From JAHBNG01 sp039028975 (GTDB lineage: Bacteria; Chloroflexota; Anaerolineae; Caldilineales; Caldilineaceae), in NCBI GenBank assembly GCA_039028975.1, contig JBCCHB010000142.1, forward strand, positions 1 to 44,620: a stretch of DNA of 44,620 nt, read 5' to 3'. Below the pieces are notes generated by a model that was given only the letters and a program-made list of their open reading frames with translations, was not told the origin of the DNA and ran no database searches. Each line of letters begins with the position of its first letter. The first letter of the stretch is position 1. This document shows, one piece after another, positions 7,852 through 17,401 of the stretch. A program made the position numbers and the translations under genes.

Positions 7852-9021
7852 ATGAAGATCACAGAAATCAAAACCCACCTGATGCACGCAAGTGTCTCAG
7901 GCGGCGGATGGACCGCGCGTAACTGGCTTTTTGTCAAGATCTTTACGGATGAAGGCATCTATGGCATAGGCGAAGCATCTGGCTGGCCAAGGGTTGTCGA
8001 AACGGCAATTCAAGATCTCTCCACCATTCTGATTGGGGAGGATCCAACCCAGATCGAACATCTCTGGCAGAAGATGTTCATCGCCATGATGGGTCATGGC
8101 ATGACGGGCGTAGTCGGTGGTGGCGCAATGGCCGGCATCGAAATGGCGCTGTGGGATATAAAGGGGAAAGCGCTCAATCGCCCCGTCTGGGATCTACTAG
8201 GTGGAAAGATGCGAGACTCAGTGCGGCTTTACGCCCACGCACATACACCTGAGCGTGCCCAAGAGTTGGTGGACAGGGGTTTTGATGCATTTAAGACAGG
8301 CGGCGTCACGGAACCACTACGCAGAATTCGAGCATTGCGTAAGGCTTTGGGCGATAATATCGACCTCATGGTGGATATCCATGGGCCACCGTGGCTGACC
8401 ACCAAAGATGCGATTCGGATGGGCCAGGCTTTAGAAGAGTTCGATCTGCTGTTTTACGAAGATCCAGTTGCACCCGAAAATATTGAAGCCATTGCCAAAG
8501 TTGCTCAACACGTGAATTTGCCCATTGCCGCCGGTGAACGCCATGCCCATACCTACGGCGTTCGTGAGCTGATTGAGCGCAATATTGTTGACGTGGTACA
8601 GCCGGACACAGGGCGAGCAGGTGGCCTTTGGCAGATGAAGAAGATAGCGGCCCTGGCAGATACCCACTACATCACCTTTGCACCTCATGATGGCTCGTTA
8701 GGTCCTGTGGCCGAAATGGCTGCGGTTCATCTTTGCGCAACGCTGCCCAACTTCCTCATTCTAGAGCACCTAGAAGATGACGTCCCCCAACGTTATGAGG
8801 TCATGCAACCTCAACCCGAAATCGTCGATGGTCATATCGTTTTGCCCGATACCCCAGGTCTTGGAGTCGATATTGTCGAAGAAGCCATTGCTTACTATCC
8901 ATCAAGCGGAAATGTGTCTCCACCCAAGAGCAGCAAAGGCTATCATTACTTCCGTGCAAAGGAACATCGGGCAGCCTGGGTAAAGCAGACACACGAAGGC
9001 GAATCAGAAGGGTTTGCCTAG
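7852..9021 (+). CDS. Enolase-superfamily (mandelate racemase/muconate lactonizing) sugar-acid dehydratase
   Basis: The 389-residue enzyme of the enolase superfamily abstracts a proton next to a carboxylate and usually dehydrates a sugar acid. The N-terminal capping domain (residues 1-115) is followed by the TIM barrel. Likely Mg ligands are Asp175 (VDIHGP), Glu203 (FYEDP) and Glu229 (AGERH). His177 and His279 (FAPHDG) are candidate acid/base residues, as in the galactonate dehydratase branch. Substrate assignment is not possible from sequence alone. It has a C-terminal extension of about 30 residues (YHYFRAKEHRAAW). It sits behind the small hypothetical gene; a second, only distantly similar member of the superfamily lies at 36919-38049. 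Confidence 0.88.
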   Translation: MKITEIKTHLMHASVSGGGWTARNWLFVKIFTDEGIYGIGEASGWPRVVETAIQDLSTILIGEDPTQIEHLWQKMFIAMMGHGMTGVVGGGAMAGIEMALWDIKGKALNRPVWDLLGGKMRDSVRLYAHAHTPERAQELVDRGFDAFKTGGVTEPLRRIRALRKALGDNIDLMVDIHGPPWLTTKDAIRMGQALEEFDLLFYEDPVAPENIEAIAKVAQHVNLPIAAGERHAHTYGVRELIERNIVDVVQPDTGRAGGLWQMKKIAALADTHYITFAPHDGSLGPVAEMAAVHLCATLPNFLILEHLEDDVPQRYEVMQPQPEIVDGHIVLPDTPGLGVDIVEEAIAYYPSSGNVSPPKSSKGYHYFRAKEHRAAWVKQTHEGESEGFA

Positions 9022-9352
9022 CCTTGCCGATATGAAGATCTTCACCTAAAGCAGTGAGACTCCTCACCCCAAACAGTTGAGCGTACACAGCCGACTCGCT
9101 CTAGCCATAGTGTTATGATCTGCTCATCTATACTGTGGTTGTTTTGAAAACAAGCGTTTTTCCGAAGTTCTACCAGAAAGACCGAGGTGCTGTTTTCAAA
9201 CAGAGCCGAGTATACATAATGATTTAGAAGATAATTTAGTCGATCACAATCCGCCATTTCATTTGGTTACAGGCGATTAAGCCCACGAAATGAAACAGAT
9301 TTCAATTTTTGCGATCGGCTGACTATCCTGTAATGAAAAGGAGCCACCGGCT
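9022..9352. other. Intergenic region containing an 86-bp palindromic repeat
   Basis: Apart from the repeat at 9129-9214 no gene is supported here; the small open frames on the minus strand look like chance. The adaptor gene's ribosome-binding site (AAAAGGAG) is at the right end. Confidence 0.5.
9129..9214. repeat. Dispersed 86-bp palindromic repeat, copy 1
   Basis: Begins TATACTGTGGTTGTTTTGAA and ends TTTTCAAACAGAGCCGAGTATA. The two arms are imperfect inverted repeats of each other, so the RNA or single strand could fold into a long hairpin. A second copy with the same ends and length is at 20921-21005. No coding capacity is present; it behaves like a MITE or a REP-type element. Confidence 0.7.
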
Positions 9353-10708
9353 GTGCGTACTCACGTCAAAAAAACCTTCAACTCTCTCATTCTTACAGTG
9401 CTCCTGCTAGCACTGTTTTTACTTTCGGCCTGTTCATCTATCTTCGGGAACTCCGCGGCAGAGGAAGCCCCTGTTGAATTAGTAGCCTATGAGTCAAGTG
9501 CCAGCAATCGGCTCACCACTGCTGATAGCTTGGATGATGAGGCAACTGAATCCCAGAGCGCAATGACAGCAGAGTCCACTCTGGAACGTCAAGTGGCCTC
9601 TACCGACCCAGCCTCGGCATTAGCGGCAGTCGATTCGTCCCTAGCCCAGCAAGATGCTCCAGGAGTTGGAAGCGATAACGATACTATCTCTCTACTTCTA
9701 CGCAATGACTACAATGGTGAAGTGGTGGCCCAGAGTACGGTATCGGTCGTTGGTGAAGTCAACGGGATGGCTCACGAAGTGACTGTAGAAGTGGGTGACC
9801 ACGTAACGGCTGGCGATGTGCTAATCCGCGTTGATAGTGCGATGCTTGAAGCACAACGTGCTCAATCACTAGCTATGCTAGAGGGGACCCGTGCCCAACT
9901 TGACCAATTGTTGCTTGAGGTTGATCCAGAAGATTTAGAGGCAGCCAATGCAGCCGTAACCGCAGCTGTGGCAGGCTATAACGACGCAGTATCTGGTGCC
10001 GATGCTGAAGATTTGGCGATAGCCGAGGCCCAGCGAATGCAGGCTGAAGCAGCAGTACGTCAAGCACAGAGCGCGTATAATGACGTAAAATGGAATCCGA
10101 AAATTGCTATGCTGCCCCAGAGCCTTCAGCTAGAGCAGGCGACTCTTCAACTCGAAGCTGCCCAGGCCCAATATCAGAAGATTGTGAATGGTGCAGGAAA
10201 TAATGTGATTACCGGAGCCTATGCACAATTGGCTCAGGCTCGTGCCCAGTTGACCAACCTTGAGGAAGGCGCTAAGCCAGAACAAATTCGAGCCATGGAG
10301 GCGCAAGTCAAGCAAGCAGAGATATCGCTCTATATGGCCCAACTTCAATTGGACAAGGCAACAGTGCGAGCACCCATTACGGGTGTTGTAGCCCAGCTCG
10401 ATATTCACGTGGGTGATATGGTTCGCCCTGGCGTGCCCCTTATTGTCATCATATCGGATGATGTAGAGATCACCATTAACGTGGATGAGTTAAGTTTGCC
10501 CAATTTATCTATTGGGCAAAACGCGATGATCCGTGCCAACGCTTATCCTGACAATCTCTTTATGGGAGAAGTAATCAGGACCGCTCCCCAGCTTGATCCG
10601 CAGAATCGCACCATGCAGGTTACCATTCGTCCTACGGAAGCAGCCGATGAACTGCTCCCAGGTATGTTCGTTACTGTTGACTTGGCCGATATTCGCCTAG
10701 CAGAGTAA
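9353..10708 (+). CDS. RND efflux adaptor (membrane fusion protein), lipoprotein
   Basis: The 451-residue HlyD/AcrA-like adaptor links an RND pump to the outside. A signal peptide ends in a lipobox (LLSAC, Cys27), so it should be lipid-anchored. It is followed by an acidic, Ser/Thr-rich linker up to about residue 120. The biotinyl-lipoyl-like halves (VVGEVNGMAHEVTVEVGDHV and VRAPITGVVAQLDIHVGDMV) flank a long Gln/Ala/Glu-rich coiled-coil hairpin (about 170-330). A beta-barrel domain ends the protein. The start is GTG, chosen because AAAAGGAG precedes it and the signal peptide begins there. The RND pump starts 12 bases downstream, so they form one unit. Confidence 0.9.
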   Translation: MRTHVKKTFNSLILTVLLLALFLLSACSSIFGNSAAEEAPVELVAYESSASNRLTTADSLDDEATESQSAMTAESTLERQVASTDPASALAAVDSSLAQQDAPGVGSDNDTISLLLRNDYNGEVVAQSTVSVVGEVNGMAHEVTVEVGDHVTAGDVLIRVDSAMLEAQRAQSLAMLEGTRAQLDQLLLEVDPEDLEAANAAVTAAVAGYNDAVSGADAEDLAIAEAQRMQAEAAVRQAQSAYNDVKWNPKIAMLPQSLQLEQATLQLEAAQAQYQKIVNGAGNNVITGAYAQLAQARAQLTNLEEGAKPEQIRAMEAQVKQAEISLYMAQLQLDKATVRAPITGVVAQLDIHVGDMVRPGVPLIVIISDDVEITINVDELSLPNLSIGQNAMIRANAYPDNLFMGEVIRTAPQLDPQNRTMQVTIRPTEAADELLPGMFVTVDLADIRLAE

Positions 10709-10720
10709 GGAGAGTTTTCA

Positions 10721-13700
10721 ATGAAAATATGGGAAATTGCCATCAAGCAACCGGTCTTTATGACCATGGTTCTGCTAGCGGGTGTTGTGTTGGGGCTGTA
10801 TTCATATTTCAGAATCCCAGTCGATCTCTTCCCCGACATTAGCTTTCCGGTCATTGTCGTTAATACACCTTACCCTGGTGCAAATCCAGACGAGGTAGAA
10901 GAGACTATCACCCAAGTTCTGGAGGAGGAACTGAGTTCGCTCAGCGGTCTAGACGACATCACCTCTACAACCCTTGAAGGGCTGAGTAGCATCCAGCTAA
11001 CCTTTACGTTTGAGACGGATGTTAACGACGCTGCTCAGCGGGTGCAGGAGAAGATCAACGCCGTCACAAACCGCCTGCCGGCAGATGCGCTGGATTCAAC
11101 GGTGCAGCGCTTCGATCCAAGTGCGGCCCCCATCATGACTTTTGGTGTGGCCGATAGTTCGGGTGAACGTTCGCCCAGCGAGTTACGTACCTGGGTAGAA
11201 GATAGTATTCAGGCGCCGTTGCAGCAGTCAGACGGCGTAGCTTCTGTCGAGGTACTAGGCGGTGAAGTGCGGGAGATCAAAGTACTACTTGACCTCAAGG
11301 CGATGGAAGCGCGACGCCTGACGCCCAATCAAGTCATTGCGGCGTTGCAAGGTGAAAATCTAAATATTCCAGGCGGTTCACTTGAAAGTGACAGCCAAAG
11401 CATCCCGTTACGTACACCGGGCAACTTTGAGTACCCTGAGGATCTGGAGAGCGTGGTCGTGCGATATGACGATACGGCTCCTGTCTATCTACGGGATGTG
11501 GCAACCGTAGTCGATGGTTTTAAAGATCGCAATGTCATTACTCGGGTAAATGGCGATGAGTCTGTGACCGTTGTCATCCGCCGCCAAAGTGGTACCAATA
11601 CCGTTCAAGTAGCCGATGGCGTTAAGAAGGTAATGGAGCGAATTGAGGCCGACAATCCAGATATGGCCATCACAGTTGCAAGCGATCAATCCATTGATGT
11701 GAGGAATTCAACCAATGGTGCACTCTTTGACCTGCTGATGGGCATGGGGTTAGCGGCATTGACTGTCTTCTTCTTTTTCATGAACATCCGCAACACGCTG
11801 CTTACGGTGATTGGTCTGCCCATCATCATGATCACCACCATCTTCTTCATGAGTACCTTCGGATTGACGCTCAACCTGATTACGCTGCTGGCGTTGGCAC
11901 TCGTAACAGGATTGGTGATTGATGACGGAATCGTTGTACGCGAAAATATCATCCGCTATATCGACGCTGGCTACAGTGGGTTTGAAGCAGCCAGCAGAGC
12001 AACTGCTCAGGTAATCTTGCCTGTTATCGCCACGACCGCGGCGATCTTGGCGGTCTTTGTGCCGATTGGCTTTGCCAGCGGTATTGCTGGTCAGTTCTTC
12101 TCTGCTTTTGGATTAACGGTATCAATCGCAGTGGTCGTTTCGACCATTGAAGCGTTGACGCTAGCGCCCATGATGGGTGCTCGCTTCTTCCGCCCCAATC
12201 GCAAACTCAAAGAAGGGGAGAGCAGAATAGAAAATGATGGCACCATAGCTGAAGAGAAAGCGGGTACAGGTCTCTTGGACCGCATCTATGGTGGCATGAT
12301 AGGTTGGTCATTGGGGCATCGCTGGCTGACCCTGCTCTTCGCTGTTGTCGTTGTGGGCATAACGGTTTACTTTGCCCGCGGTCTAGAAACGGCCTTTGCG
12401 CCCAATCTGGATGAAGGCGAATTCAATGCATCCATTGAGTTACCGCCTAGCACGCCTCTCTCGGTGACGGAGGGGGAGGCCCTTGCGATTGAGAATGTAT
12501 TCTTAAGCCATCCGGACGTGGAGGCGGTCTTTACCACCATCGGTTCAACGTCATCTACGGAATTAGCCGAATTCACGGTGAAAGTCAAAGATGGTGCTTC
12601 TGCATTTGCAGTTCTGGATAGAATGCGTGTGGCGTTGGCTGACGCACCAGGCATTACCTTTACCAAACCGGAGGGCGGGCCAGGTGGTTCTGACCCGCTG
12701 GTAGGCAACAAGGATGTGGCCGTTCAACTTACAGGAAGAAACGCCTCCTACACCGAAATTGGCGAAGCATCGTTGATGGTCATGGAGCAGCTCAATTCCA
12801 TAGAGGGCTTTGTTGATGTGGAAAGCAGCTACGAGGCAGGGAATCCCGAAGTACAGATTCAGGTTGATCGGGAAAGAGCAGCCGAGTTCGGTCTCTCAAC
12901 AGCGCAAGTTGGCTCTTACGTACGGACTTTGATTAATGGGCAAGATACAACCACCTTCCGTGGTGAAGGCGAAGAAGCCGAAATTGTGGTTCGTTTAAAG
13001 CCAGAGGATCGTACCGACGTGGAAGATGTGCTTGCATTGAACGTGCTGTCTCCCCGCGGACAATTAATTCCCTTAAGTATCATTGCCACAGCTGACGTAA
13101 CCACAGGCCCATCCCAGATCCAACGATTGGATAGGCAGCCCACAGTTGGGATAGGTGGTAATGCACAAGGTCGCTCCATTCCCTCGGTGCGCGACGATGT
13201 GCTGGCCATGGTCGATTCGATCCAACTTCCAGAAGGGATTACCATTAAGCAGGGTGGAGAAGCAGAAGACCAAGCCGAGTCTTTCATCAGTCTATTCCAA
13301 GCACTCGGTCTGTCGGTCATCTTCATCTATATGGTTCTAGCAAGCCAATTTGGCTCGTTTGTGCAGCCGCTTCTGGTTATGTTGGCCTTACCCTTATCAT
13401 TGAATGGCGCTGCACTTGGACTCGTTCTTGTGGGTCGTCCGTTTGATATCACGGCCTTTATCGGTCTGATTTTGCTCATGGGGTTGGCTGTCAAAAACTC
13501 GATTCTCTTGGTGGACTTTGCCAATCAGGAGCACAAAAAGGGTGCTAGTGCTACTGAGGCTATGCTTAGCGCAGGCAAGACTCGTCTACGTCCCATCCTC
13601 ATGACGGCCATTTCGCTGATTCTGGCCATGGTTCCTGTGGCATTGGCGGTGAACGAAGGTGGTGAGTTCCGCCAGAGTATGGGTGTAGTGATCATGGGTG

Positions 13701-13954
13701 GTATGGTGACGAGTACCTTGCTTACACTCTTTGTGGTTCCTGTTGCGTATAGTTTTGTCGTGGGTGCTCAAGATTGGTGGGCTGCTCGCCGAAAGAGAAA
13801 GCAAGAGGAAGGGAAAGAGACAGAGCGAGAAGTACCCAGAGTGGCACCTGAATTAGAGTTGGTTGCAACAAGTGCACAAGCCGCGTATACACTAACTGAG
13901 GGGGGAAGCAATGCGGATCCAAACCAAGCTGTTCAACCAGCAGGGGACGACTAA
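10721..13954 (+). CDS. RND family (AcrB-type) proton-driven efflux transporter
   Basis: The 1077-residue inner-membrane pump of the hydrophobe/amphiphile efflux class trades protons for substrate export. It has the usual duplicated layout: TM1 (PVFMTMVLLAGVVLGLYSYF), a large extracytoplasmic loop, TM2-6, then a second half with the same order. Proton-relay residues are present: Asp401 and Asp402 in GLVIDDGIVV and Lys925 in LAVKNSILLVDFA. The C-terminus is a charged and then acidic tail of about 60 residues. The adaptor gene lies 12 bases upstream, and a two-component system begins 10 bases downstream and probably controls it. No outer-membrane channel gene is nearby. The substrate is unknown. 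Confidence 0.92.
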   Translation: MKIWEIAIKQPVFMTMVLLAGVVLGLYSYFRIPVDLFPDISFPVIVVNTPYPGANPDEVEETITQVLEEELSSLSGLDDITSTTLEGLSSIQLTFTFETDVNDAAQRVQEKINAVTNRLPADALDSTVQRFDPSAAPIMTFGVADSSGERSPSELRTWVEDSIQAPLQQSDGVASVEVLGGEVREIKVLLDLKAMEARRLTPNQVIAALQGENLNIPGGSLESDSQSIPLRTPGNFEYPEDLESVVVRYDDTAPVYLRDVATVVDGFKDRNVITRVNGDESVTVVIRRQSGTNTVQVADGVKKVMERIEADNPDMAITVASDQSIDVRNSTNGALFDLLMGMGLAALTVFFFFMNIRNTLLTVIGLPIIMITTIFFMSTFGLTLNLITLLALALVTGLVIDDGIVVRENIIRYIDAGYSGFEAASRATAQVILPVIATTAAILAVFVPIGFASGIAGQFFSAFGLTVSIAVVVSTIEALTLAPMMGARFFRPNRKLKEGESRIENDGTIAEEKAGTGLLDRIYGGMIGWSLGHRWLTLLFAVVVVGITVYFARGLETAFAPNLDEGEFNASIELPPSTPLSVTEGEALAIENVFLSHPDVEAVFTTIGSTSSTELAEFTVKVKDGASAFAVLDRMRVALADAPGITFTKPEGGPGGSDPLVGNKDVAVQLTGRNASYTEIGEASLMVMEQLNSIEGFVDVESSYEAGNPEVQIQVDRERAAEFGLSTAQVGSYVRTLINGQDTTTFRGEGEEAEIVVRLKPEDRTDVEDVLALNVLSPRGQLIPLSIIATADVTTGPSQIQRLDRQPTVGIGGNAQGRSIPSVRDDVLAMVDSIQLPEGITIKQGGEAEDQAESFISLFQALGLSVIFIYMVLASQFGSFVQPLLVMLALPLSLNGAALGLVLVGRPFDITAFIGLILLMGLAVKNSILLVDFANQEHKKGASATEAMLSAGKTRLRPILMTAISLILAMVPVALAVNEGGEFRQSMGVVIMGGMVTSTLLTLFVVPVAYSFVVGAQDWWAARRKRKQEEGKETEREVPRVAPELELVATSAQAAYTLTEGGSNADPNQAVQPAGDD

Positions 13955-13964
13955 GTGAGTTCAT

Positions 13965-15320
13965 ATGGCACACAGAATGCGTCTCCCCATCCCGCTTATC
14001 TCAGCGGGCCGTAAGATATTAGATGTATCGCTTAGCGAACCGATTGATGAAAATTCAGTAGCAGATGGCCAGCGGCTGGAGCCTGGGCTATTGTCAGCCT
14101 TTCGACTCTTAATGGTGCTCCCATTGGCTGCCGGTTCGCTGGCACTCGTTCTCAATCTAATATTTTTTTATTTCCATCCCGGGAGTGACTTTGTCCCCAA
14201 AATACCAGTTATTCCTGGGCTTCTGTTCGTCTCTTTTCATGCTGCAGCCTTTACGTACCTCAGTTTGCCGGCACTAAGAGAGCGGCTCCAGTGGTGTTTT
14301 CTGCCACTTGGGCTATTTCTAGCCAGTCTAGGTGACATTTGTGTATACGCGCTCATCATGCTTGGGAATCATGAGGAATCTGTTGTAAGGGAGTTGTTAG
14401 AAAAAGGGGCTGGAAGTCTCTATTTCTTAATCATTCCGTTGGTGCTCATTAGTTGGCAATATGGTTATCGGCCAGCCATGCGGTATACAATCACCATCCT
14501 CGTTATTGAGTTAGGCATTATGGCCATTACCCTATTCCAAGGCCAAACAAATACATGGCTAAGATTGGAGCTAGCCTGCCAACGCACCATCATCTTTTTG
14601 GTTGTTGCCTACCTAGTCACCCGTGTCATAAAGAGCCAACGTAAGCAGCGAGAGGCGATATACGAAGCCAATGTACGGTTGCAGCAATATAGCACAACAC
14701 TTGAGCAGCTTGCCGTTAGCAGAGAACGAAATCGCCTTTCGCGTGAACTTCATGACACGCTGGCTCATCACATGAGTGGGATGATCTTGCAGTTAGAAGG
14801 AACCAAACTCCTATGGAATCAAGATCTTGCACAAGCCAAGAGGACTTTAGAAGAATCGCTGGAGACAGCCCGTTCTGGCTTAACTGAAACACGGCGTGCG
14901 CTAAAGGCCCTGCGCGCCAGCCCGCTGGAAGATTTGGGATTGCGCGAAGCGATCCGACTATTGGCCAACAGCACTGCAGAGCAAGCCGGGCTGTCAGTGG
15001 ATCTCTCCTTGCCAGATGTGCCGATTCAGACTTCTCCCACCATTGAACAGACTATCTATAGGGTTGTGCAGGAAGCGCTAACCAATGTGAAGCGCCACGC
15101 AAATGCAAAAAAACTAAAGATCGAGTTGGATCATCATGAGAGCCAGCTATCTTTGCTCATCCAAGACGATGGTCGTGGTTTTGAAACCAAGCAGATCAAC
15201 AGTGAGGAGCATTTTGGTTTACATGGTATGATGGAGCGAGCAGAGACAGTAGGGGGGCAGTTTACTGTTCAGAGTACAGTTGGGCAGGGGACAAGGATCC
15301 AGTTGTTGGTTCCAGCATAA
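13965..15320 (+). CDS. Membrane-bound sensor histidine kinase (NarL-system type)
   Basis: The 451-residue kinase senses a signal at the membrane and phosphorylates the response regulator encoded next to it. Several hydrophobic segments lie between about residues 45 and 225. They are followed by a dimerisation/phosphoacceptor domain with the H box RELHDTLAHHMSGM (phospho-His263) of the HisKA_3 class and an ATPase domain with TIYRVVQEALTNVKRHANA and DDGRGF. The start ATG lies 10 bases after the pump gene; a GTG a few codons upstream is an alternative. The input domain is not recognisable; the close linkage suggests it senses the substrate of the RND pump or envelope stress. Confidence 0.9.
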   Translation: MAHRMRLPIPLISAGRKILDVSLSEPIDENSVADGQRLEPGLLSAFRLLMVLPLAAGSLALVLNLIFFYFHPGSDFVPKIPVIPGLLFVSFHAAAFTYLSLPALRERLQWCFLPLGLFLASLGDICVYALIMLGNHEESVVRELLEKGAGSLYFLIIPLVLISWQYGYRPAMRYTITILVIELGIMAITLFQGQTNTWLRLELACQRTIIFLVVAYLVTRVIKSQRKQREAIYEANVRLQQYSTTLEQLAVSRERNRLSRELHDTLAHHMSGMILQLEGTKLLWNQDLAQAKRTLEESLETARSGLTETRRALKALRASPLEDLGLREAIRLLANSTAEQAGLSVDLSLPDVPIQTSPTIEQTIYRVVQEALTNVKRHANAKKLKIELDHHESQLSLLIQDDGRGFETKQINSEEHFGLHGMMERAETVGGQFTVQSTVGQGTRIQLLVPA

Positions 15321-15332
15321 GGAGAAGATCGG

Positions 15333-15998
15333 ATGATCCGAGTGCTAATTTGCGATGATCAAGCTATTGCGCGGCAAGGTCTCCAGTTGATCCTGTCCAC
15401 CGTGCCGGATATTGATGTTGTCGGTACGGCCGAAGATGGTCAGCAGGCCGTCGAGTTCATTGCGAAGGCTGAGCCAAATGTGAGACCAGAGGTGGTCTTG
15501 ATGGATCTGAAGATGCCTAATATGAACGGGGTGCAGGCGACCCGATCCATCCGTGAACAATTCGAAGAAGTGCGCGTGCTCGTCCTCACCACCTATGATG
15601 CGGACGAGTGGCTCTTTGATGCGGTTCGTAGCGGTGCCCATGGCTATCTGCTAAAAGATTCTCCTCCGGAGCAGCTACTGCAGGCCATACGCGGGACGGC
15701 AGATGGGCGAAGCCACATTGACCCCAACATTGCTGGAAAAGTGCTTACCGAGTTGGCTCAGAGGACACCCATCAACCCAGAGACGCTGCCCTATGATTTG
15801 CGTGAGCGAGAGGTTGAAGTACTCCGCTTCATCGCCAAAGGATACACTAACGCCGAAATCGCAGCCCAAGTACACCTCTCCGAAGGAACGGTAAGCAACT
15901 ACATCAGCGCCATTCTGAGCAAATTAGACGCCAGTGATCGTACCCAAGCAGCGGTTACAGCTATCCGATATGGCCTAATTGATCTAAGTGAAATTTGA
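15333..15998 (+). CDS. NarL/FixJ-family response regulator
   Basis: The 221-residue DNA-binding regulator is the partner of the preceding kinase. The receiver domain (residues 1-120) has the acidic pocket CDDQ, phospho-acceptor Asp58 (VLMDLKMPNMNG), the switch Thr in VLTTYDADE and Lys in LLKDSPP. The C-terminal LuxR-type helix-turn-helix is LREREVEVLRFIAKGYTN followed by EIAAQVHLSEGTVSNYI. It starts 12 bases after the kinase and has a GGAGAAG ribosome-binding site. It is the last gene of the four-gene unit, which ends at a bidirectional terminator. Confidence 0.95.
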   Translation: MIRVLICDDQAIARQGLQLILSTVPDIDVVGTAEDGQQAVEFIAKAEPNVRPEVVLMDLKMPNMNGVQATRSIREQFEEVRVLVLTTYDADEWLFDAVRSGAHGYLLKDSPPEQLLQAIRGTADGRSHIDPNIAGKVLTELAQRTPINPETLPYDLREREVEVLRFIAKGYTNAEIAAQVHLSEGTVSNYISAILSKLDASDRTQAAVTAIRYGLIDLSEI

Positions 15999-16054
15999 GC
16001 ATCAAGGCTGCGGAAGATAGTTTTGGGGTTCGCGCATTTCTTCATATCGAACAA

Positions 16055-16101
16055 AAAATAAGCTATGCGCTGTGTATTATACAGGGAGCATAGCTTATTT
16101 T
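16055..16101. terminator. Bidirectional terminator between convergent genes
   Basis: Arms AAAATAAGCTATGC (16055-16068) and GCATAGCTTATTTT (16088-16101) are perfectly complementary and carry A/T tracts on both outer sides. It separates the regulator gene (plus) from the amidohydrolase gene (minus). Confidence 0.85.
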
Positions 16102-16136
16102 TATAGAAAGGGAATCAAGCTGAAACAACCATTGTG

Positions 16137-17378
16137 CTACGATAAATCCAAAGTTTGTTTACGCACTGTCTCGGCTCGTACTTTCCCATTCAATATCACG
16201 TAGCGCTTATCTGGCTGAAACTGAATGGCGCTATGCCAATCCGGTGCATCGAGTACCACCAAATTTGCTGCGGCACCCTCAGTTAGTCCATACCCCTCCA
16301 TTCCCAACACATTAGCTGCCGTTGTTGTAACCATGGATAGCACCTGCTCGACTTCACCACGCCAGGCAAACCGGCCGCTGTGGGCCATAAATTGGGCCAC
16401 CTCCAGCATATCATTCCGACCAAAGGGGTAGAACCAATTATCAATATCATCTTGCCCGCAAGCGACTGGCACTCCCGCATCGAGTAGCTGGCGAATGCGC
16501 GTGGTGCTGCGTGGCCAAGGATGCTGCTGCTCATCAAAGTCAGTGGCAATCAGTGAGACGTGGCTGTTGCTAAAAATGGTGATTCCAGCCTCTTTTAGTC
16601 GTTGGATAAGCTGGTTGGCGTACTCATCTGGATAGAAAGAGAGGGCTGCGCATTGGGTGGCGCTGACCCGATTGTGCCACTCGCTCTGAATTGTATGCCC
16701 CGCAACCATCTCCAACGTTCGGGAACCAGGGTCGGCGACATCATCGCAGACGAAATGCAGATCACAGTCGAATTGCTGAGCCAAGGTAAAACACATCTCG
16801 ATGTGAGCTTCCTGTGCTTCTTTGTCAGGCTCGATCCAGGGAATGCCGCCAACCACATCGGCCCCCCGTTCAAGGGCTTGACGCATAAGGGTCTGGGTAG
16901 CTTCATTCAGTACCCCGTCTTGGGGAAACGCAACCACCTGAACCGTCATGATGGGAGCATATTTCTCTCGAATGGCCAGTAATCCATCCATAGCGCTAAG
17001 TCCCGACGCCTCATCTACATCGGCAAAGAGGCGGATTGCGCAGGTACCATTTTGAATGGCGAGTTTCATCACTTCATCAACACGAGCGAACACATCCTCT
17101 GATGTATAAAGTGACTTTACGTGAGTTGCAGCGTCAAACCGGGGCAGGTTCTGGATTTCGTCTGGCAAAGTATGTAAAAGCCGACGCCAAAAGGATTTAC
17201 ATGCATGAAGTTGGCCATTGACAAATGCGGGGATAGTGAGACGAGCCTCGATAGACAATTCTTGATGAGCAGGTTGAGATAGGTGTGGTTCGATTGCCCC
17301 AATTAGCCCAGATTCGATACCAATATCGACCACACGCCCATCGTTCAAACAGGCATTACGTAGGATGAGATCAAGCAT
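16137..17378 (-). CDS. Cytosine-deaminase-like amidohydrolase with substituted metal ligands
   Basis: The 413-residue TIM-barrel amidohydrolase resembles bacterial cytosine deaminase (CodA) in length and order of motifs. Compared with CodA, several metal or catalytic histidines differ. The PHIH-like motif reads GQLH (Gln56, His58), the HCDE-like motif reads FVCDD (Val210), the ASH-like motif reads SATQ (Gln242) and the GHDD motif reads GQDD (Gln309, Asp310/311). The rest of the fold, including the WFYPFGRNDML segment, is preserved and the frame is intact. It may bind metal differently, act on another substrate, or be a pseudoenzyme. No ribosome-binding site stronger than GGAGCCACG precedes the start. 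It stands alone between two terminator/repeat regions. Confidence 0.8.
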   Translation of the reverse strand: MLDLILRNACLNDGRVVDIGIESGLIGAIEPHLSQPAHQELSIEARLTIPAFVNGQLHACKSFWRRLLHTLPDEIQNLPRFDAATHVKSLYTSEDVFARVDEVMKLAIQNGTCAIRLFADVDEASGLSAMDGLLAIREKYAPIMTVQVVAFPQDGVLNEATQTLMRQALERGADVVGGIPWIEPDKEAQEAHIEMCFTLAQQFDCDLHFVCDDVADPGSRTLEMVAGHTIQSEWHNRVSATQCAALSFYPDEYANQLIQRLKEAGITIFSNSHVSLIATDFDEQQHPWPRSTTRIRQLLDAGVPVACGQDDIDNWFYPFGRNDMLEVAQFMAHSGRFAWRGEVEQVLSMVTTTAANVLGMEGYGLTEGAAANLVVLDAPDWHSAIQFQPDKRYVILNGKVRAETVRKQTLDLS

Positions 17379-17401
17379 GACGTGGCTCCAAAGTTCTTTC
17401 T

